Part shown: in pieces, positions 41,935-51,236 of the stretch
How the letters are laid out: every line of letters starts with the position of its first letter
Position numbering within the stretch: the first letter of the stretch is position 1
DNA from: Acrasis kona
Taxonomy: Eukaryota; Heterolobosea; Eutetramitea; Acrasida; Acrasidae
Direction: 5' to 3'
NCBI GenBank assembly: GCA_026419775.2
Contig: JAOPGA020000155.1
Coordinates: 1 to 64,000, forward strand
DNA length: 64,000 bases
Notes under the pieces: model-generated
What the model was told of the DNA's origin: nothing
The model's database searches: none
The model's input: the letters and a program-made list of their open reading frames with translations, nothing else
Made by a program: the position numbers and the translations under genes

Positions 41935-44040
41935 ATGTTCTTACAGAGAGATAAGCGTACCAGTCACAATACACAAGAGAGAGGGCATTACAAGAAACAT
42001 GACAATAATGCAAACCAACACTCAGGTAGAGGTAAAAGGAGAGAGGATTATACAGAGCAGGACAATGCACAAACATCAGCAAATCCTGATGATTATCCAT
42101 GGAGACCAGATGGTAGAAATGGTACTGATTTAAAAAAGACAATAATATCATACTACAGACGTATTAGTAAAATGATGTCTAAAGATGAATTTCCATCTGA
42201 TTATGACCGGATGCAATTCTGCTCTTCAGTACTTGATGAAGCAATGAGCACATTAAGTGGTGAAGACCAGAATGACTTTTATCTCTCTCTTAACGACCCT
42301 CTGTCCAGCAGAATTTTACAAACAATGTGTGAGGTATCTTCTCCTGAAAAGATTTGTGAGTTTTTCAAATCCATGAGCGGCCGATATCACATCATAATGA
42401 AGGGTAGATTCAGTAGCTACATTTTAGAAACCATCCTTAAGAATGCTCACAGCATCGCCGAAGCTTTAGAAAAGAACAAAGAAGAAGGCGACCAAGATGA
42501 AAATGAATTAAAGATGGGTCCACTGCTAAACAACATGTGTAAAGAGCTTAAAGGAAAAGTTCAGGACCTAACATTTGACAAAGTTTCAAGTTTCCTAATG
42601 AGAGCATTCGTTGCCGCACTAGTCAAGAACAACAAATCACATCAATACAGAGCCATCGTTGATGAATTATTAAAACCATCTCCTGATAACACTCTTGATC
42701 AATGGATACAAGATCCCTTAGGTATTGGTGTTTTGGTCTCGTTACTTGCAACCATCCCCTCCGAACATCAATCCCACGAAAAGATCATTAGGTTTGTTCT
42801 TGGCATGAAGGAACCACCAGTCACGAAAGACGCCAAAGAGATATTACCTCCCTTGGACATTACAAAAGCAAAAAACCAAGTCATCCAATACATCAAGAAT
42901 CCCAAGACCACCCATCTTGCCGATGCTCTGGTCAACAACATGTCAAAGGATACGTTTGACCTCGCATACATTAACATTTTCAGAGGAAACATGGTAGAAT
43001 GGTGCAAGGCCCAATCCTCTCACTATGTGGTCATCAACATTATCAGACATTCCACACACAAGGAACAGTTCATATTAATGTACAACGAGATGCTCCCCTA
43101 CATGCCAAACCTGTGGAAAACCAACAGAGACGTTTTAATTGCTCTAGCAGAGCAATGCTGCAAGTTCCACGAATACGAAAGCGACATGATCCGTGACTTG
43201 GTCAAGAATGCATCAACAACGACATCATCATCGTCATCCACCATCAACCTCCAAACATCATCAGACACATCATCATCATCATTCGTCCATCAACTTTTAT
43301 ATCGCAATGGAGATTTCGACGCCACCGGCTGCATACTTTTATCCACGCTTTTACAATTCAAAGTAAACAGCACTCAAATCATTTACGAACAATTCATTTC
43401 GCACGTTACAAAAGAAGAATTCTTGAAAATGTGCAAAGACAAGAATGCATCGCCCATGATTGAAAAATTACTTACCAACCCATCCAACGAAGAATTGTTC
43501 AAAAATCTACGTTACAGGGTCATCAAGAAATTATCAGGAAATTTTGCTGATCTCGCCAAGGACAAATGCGGAAGTCACGTCGTCGAAAAGTGCATCTTCG
43601 CAAGTACTTCAAAGAGAAAAGGTAACATTGCCAAAGAGCTGGTCGATAAGGAACAAGAAGTGAGAGATAGTCGCTGCGGTAACATTGTTTGGGAAAAGTG
43701 CAGGATTGGAAAGTACAAGACGAATGCGAACGAGTGGTTGAAGCAGGACGCGAGCAGTACTTTCAACATGTTCAAGGATATTTTGGAGGATGAACCAGAG
43801 GACAAATCAAAACCAGTCAAGTCGACGACGGATGCCGAAAAAACAAAGGAGTCGGAAAAGAAGAAGACGGATAAGAAGGGATTGGAGAAGAAGAGAAATA
43901 TTCAATTGATGGAACACGATGTGTTTGCTGATGCACCAGGTGCAAAGAAGGCAAAGATATCTAAAAAGAATGATGATGATGATGATGAGGGTGGACGTGT
44001 TGATTTGAGTATTATTTCGAAAGCCATGAGTAAAAAATAA
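41935..44040 (+). CDS. NOP9: Nop9-like pumilio-repeat protein
   Basis: 701 residues, no intron. Pumilio-type helical repeats extend from about 95 to 570: DPLSSRILQTMCEVSS, GRFSSYILETILKNA, DPLGIGVLVSLLAT, KDKCGSHVVEKCIFAST and SRCGNIVWEKCRIGKYKTN. The CGSHVVEKC repeat with the following CGNIVW repeat is characteristic of Nop9, a nucleolar protein that protects a pre-18S rRNA processing site. The N-terminal 60 residues are polar and Arg/His-rich. The C-terminus is Lys/Glu-rich with a run of Asp. Codon use shifts to C-ending codons in the middle. Confidence 0.8.
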   Translation: MFLQRDKRTSHNTQERGHYKKHDNNANQHSGRGKRREDYTEQDNAQTSANPDDYPWRPDGRNGTDLKKTIISYYRRISKMMSKDEFPSDYDRMQFCSSVLDEAMSTLSGEDQNDFYLSLNDPLSSRILQTMCEVSSPEKICEFFKSMSGRYHIIMKGRFSSYILETILKNAHSIAEALEKNKEEGDQDENELKMGPLLNNMCKELKGKVQDLTFDKVSSFLMRAFVAALVKNNKSHQYRAIVDELLKPSPDNTLDQWIQDPLGIGVLVSLLATIPSEHQSHEKIIRFVLGMKEPPVTKDAKEILPPLDITKAKNQVIQYIKNPKTTHLADALVNNMSKDTFDLAYINIFRGNMVEWCKAQSSHYVVINIIRHSTHKEQFILMYNEMLPYMPNLWKTNRDVLIALAEQCCKFHEYESDMIRDLVKNASTTTSSSSSTINLQTSSDTSSSSFVHQLLYRNGDFDATGCILLSTLLQFKVNSTQIIYEQFISHVTKEEFLKMCKDKNASPMIEKLLTNPSNEELFKNLRYRVIKKLSGNFADLAKDKCGSHVVEKCIFASTSKRKGNIAKELVDKEQEVRDSRCGNIVWEKCRIGKYKTNANEWLKQDASSTFNMFKDILEDEPEDKSKPVKSTTDAEKTKESEKKKTDKKGLEKKRNIQLMEHDVFADAPGAKKAKISKKNDDDDDEGGRVDLSIISKAMSKK

Positions 44041-44163
44041 TTTGTTTAATTGTGCATGTTTACTTTTGTTATTCTGGTTGTTGTTATGTTACAACGGGGA
44101 ATGGAGTTCAAACTTGTCATGATATAAAAGTAAACGCTTGCAATTACGTGAGACCACGTTTTT

Positions 44164-44982
44164 TTACTTTTCAAATATTACGTCTATGTGACTCAACTCA
44201 TCTAAACCATCACTCAACACCGTTTCAATTGCCTGATTACCTGGTTGGAAATGGTTTCTTGAATATACATGAAAAGTCATGGTGACACGGTGACCACTTG
44301 TTATTGGTAAAACTTCGTGCTCGCAATCAATATGAAAGCACACCCAACGTAATGCATCGGCAGATCCATAGTCATACTTCATTTCGTTTCCGTCGCGCCT
44401 AACGACGAGTTCTCCACCAGTGTATTTAGCTCCAGGAAGGAACAGCACGATACTGGCGAAGTGATTGGGACCCCTTTGAGTGTCCCTGTGTAGTTTAAAG
44501 AATTGATCCTTTTCGTACACGAGAAGTTTGTACGGTTTGATGGAAATGTCACCTTTGTGAAAAGATTCTTTGATTTTATTAGATATTATGTTATGTCTGT
44601 CTTTCTTGTGGAGGAGAGCTTTCCAAATGTTTTGATTGATGCCATTGACTTCCTCACCACGTCCATAGACTGGTAGAGTTGGAGTGTATGCAATTCTAGA
44701 AGCGTTGATGTTGTAGCCTTGCCTAATGCTTGTGTCTATCACTGTCTCATTACCTAATCCCACATATGCCACATTACTCATTTTAATCAAGTTACTGACT
44801 GTTTGCGAATCAAGAGGAATTTTAATTGGAACACCGTCCACCTTCAGGTCTGGCTGAACCACTTCTCCTACACCAGAAATGCAATATTCAATTCCTCCAA
44901 TGTCATAGGAACGAGATTTTTTCTCTGTTACTGTATTGTTCATTTTCAGGAGTATCGGCGGCATCTCCGAGGTTCTCTCCAT
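44164..44982 (-). CDS. 2-oxoglutarate/Fe(II) oxygenase (prolyl 4-hydroxylase-like)
   Basis: 272 residues, no intron. The double-stranded beta-helix core begins at YKLLVYEKDQFFKLHRDTQR, where HRD supplies the first His and Asp iron ligands. FASIVLFLPG and YTGGELVV are standard for the family, and CEHEVLPITSGHRVTMTFHV supplies the distal His and the Arg that binds 2-oxoglutarate. The first 130 residues resemble nothing specific. Substrate unknown. ATG 44982 is the first in-frame; M13 (MNNTV) is an alternative. Its start lies 74 bp from the divergent VHS gene. Confidence 0.8.
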   Translation of the reverse strand: MERTSEMPPILLKMNNTVTEKKSRSYDIGGIEYCISGVGEVVQPDLKVDGVPIKIPLDSQTVSNLIKMSNVAYVGLGNETVIDTSIRQGYNINASRIAYTPTLPVYGRGEEVNGINQNIWKALLHKKDRHNIISNKIKESFHKGDISIKPYKLLVYEKDQFFKLHRDTQRGPNHFASIVLFLPGAKYTGGELVVRRDGNEMKYDYGSADALRWVCFHIDCEHEVLPITSGHRVTMTFHVYSRNHFQPGNQAIETVLSDGLDELSHIDVIFEK

Positions 44983-45056
44983 CTGATGTCGTGTAAAAGT
45001 GATTGTGTTGGAATCTTCTAATAGTTATTGTCAACCATAGAATTGTAATTGAAACC

Positions 45057-46214
45057 ATGAGCGACCTTACTGCACTGATCAATAAAGTAACAACTCCCGG
45101 GCCCATGGAGGATTGGGATACCATCCTTCAGATATGCGATGTACTATCTCATAGACCAGACGACACGTAACTCAATAATTATTATTATTATTTTAATGAT
45201 CGGCAGATCCAAAATAGTTATGGACGGCATTTACTCTAAGTTGGTTACCCCTAATGTCGCGGTTCAATTGCTTGCAGTTACTTTGCTAGACGCATGCATC
45301 AAAAATACCACTCCATTATTCTTCAGATTGGCATCCAACCCAAACAACATCAACGTTGTTGAGTCACTCACCAGATCTAGCAACGTGGAACTACGAGAGA
45401 AGGCGCAAACTTTATTAAACGAGCTGCAGTCTTCAGGCCTTCCTCCTTCTGCACCCACCACCTCATCGGAGGAACCTCTCGTCAGGGTAAGTCTTTTGTC
45501 ATGTTTTAAATTAAATCTTTTAGCCACAACGATCAAAAGAGGAGAAGAGGCAAAAGATTGAAAAAGACTTGGTAGTTGTCAATGACAGTTGCAGGGAGTT
45601 AATTAGTAGGGTTGATGCGGACATTAAAGATGAAGCAACAACACAGCTTGTTCACAACTGTGACGAAATGCACAGAAGATTAGTGGCATTGATTGAAAAA
45701 GTTCCTGAAGAGGATTTATTGCTTAAATTAATTGAGGTATGCTCTCCTTTGTTCATCACTAACGTAATCATTATAGTGCAACGAAGAATTGTGCTCTGCC
45801 ATCGACTACTACGACGAGTATAGAAAGTCTGGATCTAAAAACCGTTCCCTACTAAAATTAAGCAGCAAGCCAACTTCTTCTGCACCAGCACAGCCAGATG
45901 CCTTCATGGACTTTTTCACTGGAACTCCAGTCCAACAACCATCATATGTACCATCCTCTCAGCCAGTGTCACTTGATGCATTATTGAACCAACCACAACG
46001 ACACCCACTTTATTCCGATTCAATCACCAGCGAACTACAGAGGATAGAGAGGAGACCTTTGGACAACGGACTTCAGCAAGTGTCATCACCTGGCTTCGAA
46101 GCCTTGGCAAGGAGACACAATCAACCTAAACCTGTTCCTGCACAGACTAGTCCCAACCCGTTTGACATTGAGTTCAATACACAGAAACCAAATGAACAAG
46201 ATCCATTTCAATAA
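45057..46214 (+). CDS. VHS-GAT adaptor (TOM1/GGA-like)
   Basis: Four exons: 45057-45166, 45207-45486, 45524-45736, 45777-46214; 346 residues. A VHS domain covers residues 1-130 (ALINKVTTPGPMEDWDTILQ; NVAVQLLAVTLLDACIKN). A GAT-like three-helix region lies at about 140-225 (RELISRVDADIKDEATTQLV; CNEELCSAIDYYDEYRK). The tail carries NPF and a terminal DPF motif, which in other systems bind EH-domain proteins and AP2 appendages. The expected role is sorting of ubiquitylated cargo at endosomes upstream of ESCRT, for which SNF8 is present at 58 kb. Exon frames are mutually consistent. Confidence 0.8.
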
Positions 46215-46237
46215 AATTAACTTTTAATCATTTGTTT

Positions 46238-47517
46238 TTAAGACTCTATTTTATCACGTTTGGCGCCAACTGCTAAGCCCATGTTAATGTGTTCGACCTC
46301 TACTCTAAAAATGTTCCAAACAAACCGCCGGAACAATTCGAAAAACACAACACACCAAGTTATATATTCAACTGCTGTTGTGCCCATTTCAACATAACTG
46401 CGTATTAATAAAACAATTAACCATGAGCATCTTAGCAGTAAATTACAAACAATGGCCACGTAGTACCATATGGGGTCGAAAAGCAAAATGTTCCTGAGTA
46501 ATGTGTTTTTTGTTTCCTTTGTATTGGTAAACAAACTCCAATCTTTATAAATGTCCCAAATGAACTTGTACACTAAAGATGTAATGTTGGCCAGAAGCCA
46601 CATTGTTTTATAATGATTAGGTTTTGGACTCACTCTGTCGAAAAAGGCCAAAATAATTGGTAATACGCTGCTTGCATACTTGCCAGCATTGACCAGATGT
46701 GATGTTTGGCGTGTATCACGATAACAACGTAGGCACTGCCAGAATCGACACCAAAAAGGTAGTACATTCAGTATAGGAAGTCCTATGCTCCTAGTGCTGC
46801 TGCAAAATGTCTTTACTTGTTGAATAAAGTTTGCAGGGTAAATACAAATAATAAATTGTAACTCAAACAAAACGTCACCAAGACTAGTCAATTGATCAGC
46901 GAACCACACATCCTTAAATGAAACTGGGTACAGAGGTGCCGCAATCGTTCTTTGCAATAAATCTAGTATATAGAATCTGACATGACCAAAGAAGCGATAA
47001 GATGGGAAAATAAACCATATAATAAGAATGAAAAACAGCACAATAGGATGAAGCCAGCTACTTCCTAGGCCAGGAACTCCCATAGCATCGTATCCAACTG
47101 CCATCATATATACAAGCATTGATGTAAGTACCAGAATGTATAATCCAAGAGAAAAAAACATGAAACTCCATTTACCCTCCGTACGAAAAGCTTCTGCTTG
47201 TAGTGCACGTTCATAGTCTATTCCATGCTCCTCCCATATTCGAATGTTAATCGATATAAAAAAAAATAGAATAGCAGGGAAAATGGCGAGTCTGTACATA
47301 TAGAATGATAATCTCGAATAGTCTGGAGGAGACTCATGAGGGTAAATGTTGTTGTACGTAAGCGCGCAAGATACAGTGAGTATGAAGCTCAAGCCAAGTA
47401 AAATCTTCGCAAGCACGTGGTCAGGTATATCCCCCTGTGTATCGCCGGTTTTTTTAGGCTACAATAAAAATAAGAGTTGTGAACTAAAATGTGAATCGTT
47501 ACCGCATCAACAGACAT
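46238..47517 (-). CDS. EXS-domain membrane protein without SPX (ERD1-like)
   Basis: Two exons: 47517-47503 (five codons) and 47458-46238; 411 residues. About eight hydrophobic helices. The EXS domain has VSFKDVWFADQLTSLGDVLF, VNAGKYASSVLP, FIWDIYKDWSLF and the closing FFELFRRFVWNIFRVEVEH. No SPX domain precedes it. The size and layout match yeast Erd1 (362 residues), a Golgi protein needed for glycosyltransferase retention and Golgi phosphate recycling. The 44-nt intron joins MSVDA to PKKTGDTQ. It runs antisense to and 23 bp from the end of the VHS gene. Confidence 0.8.
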
Positions 47518-48099
47518 CAAGCTGGTTTTGTAAATTTGGTCAACCTTTACAATCAAAGTCATTCATATCAACTATTGTTCGGTGTACCAACAATTTCCGA
47601 GTTATCACCGATCAATCACCAACATTATTGAACAGATTGGACAATAAGTAAGAACTTGATCGGATGAAATTGAGAGGAGTCCCAGTTTCGAGTATTGCGT
47701 GAATAAAACTTCAAACGGATAACAGCAAACCAAAGTTCTTGAGAAGCACATAATTGATGAAAACAAACATAGCAAACTCTCTAAGAAGATTAATCAACAC
47801 ATTGTAGGATGCAAGGAATTTAAACAGCTCGTAACAGCATCAACCACATCTGGTTGACATTTTCGATCAACATTTGGAGTCAAACGAAGTGACAACAAAA
47901 TGATCTCAAATCGATCTTTATAATCGTTCGCGTACAACTGAATCTGCCAGAGCAGCGAAAGGGTTATGATCGGCTCACATTTGGAGACGGAGAATTTAAA
48001 GAATCAGTTCTAATCGAATTAAATTATAGAATTCTACTGTGCGACGCAAAATTTTACAATCATATCGACCGGCCATCGTTTGTTTTAGAAAACATGTTT
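47518..48099 (+). pseudogene. coding-like relic in a 582-bp gene-free stretch
   Basis: No intact ORF, yet the plus strand reads like protein in pieces: KHIIDENKHSKLSKKINQH then IVGCKEFKQLVTASTTSG near 47755-47850; VDIFDQHLESNEVTTK (about 47858-47905); DLYNRSRTTESARAAKG (about 47915-47965); and DRLTFGDGEFKESVLIELNY (about 47970-48030). The pieces are separated by stops and frameshifts. Composition suggests a decayed gene. I do not recognise the family. Which pieces truly belong together is inference. Confidence 0.4.
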
Positions 48100-49295
48100 T
48101 TATTCGAAAGATCGCTCGGTCTTTATTGTGAAGGATTTCCCGTTTGGATTCTTGGCCACTGATTGATTCAATTTGACATCCTTTGCATCAAAATCCACTA
48201 ATTCCTCTCCATCTTCCCATTCTCTAATATCATGTCTTTTCAGAAAGGATATGATCATTCCTTTCAATTGATCGATGTCTTTTGGAGCTTCATCCAGTTC
48301 GCACTCCGTTGGCTTCTTATCATCATTCTTGTACACATAGATCTTGATCTTATGATCACCCACTACAATAACATGTTGAGTACTTTTGTTGTGTTGTGTG
48401 ACTTACCATTCTTTTTGTTGCAACTGTTGCTGCAACTCTCGAATCTTTTGATCTAATTGTCGTTGTAATTCTTGAATCGTCTTTTGTTCCTCACTCTCCT
48501 CACCAATTACTACAATAACATGTTGAGTACTTTTGTTGTGTTGCATGACTTACTCTTCTGCACTACTTTCTTGAGGAGCTCCCTGCACTACCGCTTCTGT
48601 AAAACATTGAGCATCAGGAATTGATATGTATTTCTTACTCTTTTGCGAACTGTTGCTTGGTTCTTCATACTTAACAACGCCAGTATAGTGGTTATTCCTG
48701 CATATTAGCATGATTTCTTTTGTAACTTGACCAGTGACGGGATTATATACTTGCACCAAAGGTTCATCAGAAGACGCAACAAGCAGATTGATTTTAATTT
48801 GATAAGCTGTACACAGCGCATGAATCATAAAGGTGTCGACGTATTCTTTGTCTTTGGATAAGAGCTCTACACAATACTTCCAAGCCTTTTATATCTTGAT
48901 TCATGTTGACGTGTGATATTTGCTGGTTTGCATTTATCAAAGAAGAAGTCTACGACTTCCTCACAGAATGGTCTATTAGAAGGACCAAATGGTATTTCAC
49001 ATTTATCTCCATCTTTGAACATTTCTTCAGCAGCACCGATCATTTTCTGCCTCATTATAGACGAGGTGTCCGCCAATGACGCCAAAGCACGAGTCATATC
49101 AAACAAGCAGTCTCCAGTTTCATAGTCAAAATCACGCTCTTTGAGCTGATTTTCAACCAAATAACTTCTGATAACTTCCCATTCACGATATTGTGTTGGT
49201 TTCTGACTCTTTAACTCTTCTATCCCGAGGACGTCGGTGTAGGGATCGTTCGAAATTCTTCGGCCCTCCAAACCGCTTGGACCAGAACTAATCAT
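48100..49295 (-). CDS. OTU-type deubiquitinase-like protein with uncertain C-terminus
   Basis: Exons: 49295-48911 and 48866-48554, joined by a 44-nt GTCAAC...GTGTAG intron that preserves frame. The OTU core is present: ETGDCLFDMTRALASLADT (Asp and Cys of the catalytic pair, about residue 62), AYQIKINLLVASSDE and a C-terminal NHYTGVV strand with the catalytic His. Beyond residue 232 two 44-bp near-identical segments (48553-48510 and 48406-48363) complicate the model. If the full 44 nt are removed as an intron, the protein ends at once (235 residues). If only the first 24 nt of each are removed, the frame runs through a coiled coil and a basic tail to 48100 (367 residues). Confidence 0.6.
48363..48406 (-). 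repeat. 44-bp duplicated intron-like segment, copy 2
   Basis: On the minus strand it begins GTAAGTCACACAACACAACA and ends ACATGTTATTGTAG, a perfect GT-AG unit. Identical to copy 1 at 42 of 44 positions (TG/CA difference near the donor). Confidence 0.9.
48510..48553 (-). repeat. 44-bp duplicated intron-like segment, copy 1
   Basis: On the minus strand it begins GTAAGTCATGCAACACAACA and ends ACATGTTATTGTAG. The two copies flank a 103-bp segment that encodes a coiled coil (EEQKTIQELQRQLDQKIREL). Confidence 0.9.
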
Positions 49296-49316
49296 CGCTT
49301 CTGTCGAAGGCGTAAT

Positions 49317-50834
49317 TTATAATTTTGGGTTTAAAACTATCATGTGAGTGGATGCAGACATGATACTTACAATTGAGGATGTCGGCATTTCGACCCTGTA
49401 CGTTCTCGCGTTCTTCGATTAACTTTTGAGCGACACCAACTCCCAAGATTTTATCGAGTCCTATTTTGTTCACAATCACCAACTCCATGTTCTTCATTAC
49501 GCGGAGATTAGGTCCGTCTGTTGTGTGTTGTCGATCGTCTCTCTTGTTCAATACGCCCTCCTGAAAGTCGTAATCTCCTTCATTGAGTACAAAAGAGCCA
49601 GTTTCAGACGCGGCTGCGGCCTCGACTTGTACGTTTAATGACGTGCTGACGACCACAACGCTCACACGTACATCGAGACCTTTGACAAGTTCGTGAATAA
49701 TATCCATTTCTTTCTGTATGTCAGTAAATGAAATTCGTTGATCTCCAAACTTCAATTGGAACGCAATTAGATCGAACAAGTTTTTAACGCGCTTCTTTAG
49801 GACGTAGCATAAGTCCCAGCTTTTACTTTTCTTAGCAGGCTGGGCGAAACAGTACTCCTCTAATACGTTGCAAAGGTGCTGGTAAGCTTCTGGGGAAATA
49901 GGGAGGTTATGCGCCCACGTGTCGATCTTCTTTTCGGGGTAAATAGTTTTGGCTACACTACTGAATCCGTTCGTTAAAATCAATGGCTTATTTGCGATTT
50001 GGACAACACAATCCTCGAAAAAGGTATTCTTGAATACGCCGCCCGCAATTTGTCCCCAAGTGGTATTTTGATTGTTCATGCACACGTACAGCATTCGAAC
50101 CATTAGCACACGTTTGAAAGTCATCTCAAAGAACGATCTACGTCCATTTATCATCGCTAACAGCCGATCTAAATTTGGCAGCAAATGCCGTCTTCCCTGC
50201 CCCAAAACTCTGGGCGAGCCGAGCATATTCTTTATTTGATAGGTCTAGACGAAACTGTTGGCAAAAGAAATTGCAAAGCTCATAAGATATTGTCTCCCTG
50301 TTTACAAAAGCATAATCAATAAAGTCTATTTCTTCTAGAGGAAACAGAGACCCTCTTGCGGGGGTTTTTATTTCCAACGCGTTTCCTTGTGGGACTGGTT
50401 CGGGCGATGGTGTACCAACATCTGTTTATGTTATTTAGCGTGAGATCATTCTTCATTACCTTCTTCAGAATTAAGCCTCCGTCTTTTAGCTCTATCGTTC
50501 CTTTCATAGGAGTCATTGGTTAATTTATATTTTTTTTCGTTTGGCTTGATTTGATCTCTTATCCAATCCTCCACAAAATTTGGTTTGACGATAATAGTGC
50601 CTTGATCTATCGCCGTACCAAACTTTCCGCCACTCCGATTGGCACCGGCTACCATATAATCGGGTTTTTCTTCAATTTCGCATATTGTTCCACCATTTTT
50701 TTCAATTTTTTTCTCGAGTCCTTTTGTTTTGCTTACGTAATACAATGTGAACTTTTTATTCTCCAATATCATACTCAATGAGTTTGTGTATTTTTCCAAA
50801 AACTTTTTTCAAAGAATTCATCGAGGTCAACCAT
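49317..50834 (-). pseudogene. BRCT plus P-loop NTPase-like gene with frameshifts
   Basis: Reading on the minus strand: ATG 50834 (MVDLDEFFEK) needs one extra base within an A6 run (T6 at 50804-50809 on the plus strand) to reach FLEKYTNSLS and a BRCT domain (LENKKFTLYYVSKTKGLEKK; PDYMVAGANRSGGKFGTA; VKPNFVEDWIRDQI). A 38-nt intron (50459-50422) leads to a P-loop SFGAGKTAFAAKF near 50190. A second one-base slip near 50145 is needed to enter the long frame RSFFEMTFKRVLMVRMLYV, which runs to about 49372. A GTAAGT...GATAG intron gives a stop at 49317; unspliced it would end at 49288, overlapping the OTU start. Starting at ATG 50772 would avoid the first shift. Confidence 0.5.
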
Positions 50835-51236
50835 ATTTCTTCTTTTAACACCATTAGAAAAAGTCACGAAGAAAGCAAGTGGTTCCACCAGTAGAAAACG
50901 AATCATAGTGTAACATTAATTCCAATTGTTACATTTTTCACATATTTTTTATCTCTTTACTAGCTTGTCTAGTACAAGTAGTTACAACGCAACTGTTCCC
51001 GAATAAAAATTTGGCCTGGGTTGCCAGAGTGGGAGCCTACTTTTTCGACCCATCTGGAGGAAAAGTGAGAACATCGAATAAAGACTGTGAGCGTCCTATT
51101 TTTCAAAGTGAGAAACTTATTTTTAAAAAAGTAGGAACGTATTTATTAATCATTTTCTTCAATTTCTTGCCATTCTGTGTCAAATGTATAATTTATTTAA
51201 ACCCACCTTGTACAAGGTGTAGGGTCTACTTTACAA
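50835..51236. other. 402-bp intergenic stretch
   Basis: AT-rich with poly-T tracts. The plus frame at 51011-51271 encodes a Cys/Phe-rich hydrophobic peptide with no start context and no relatives that I recognise. Treated as non-coding. Confidence 0.5.

Noticed and set aside
48867-48910. Frameshift in the OTU gene after residue 128
   Set aside because: A 44-nt GTCAAC...GTGTAG intron joins the two OTU halves in frame, so no mutation needs to be assumed.
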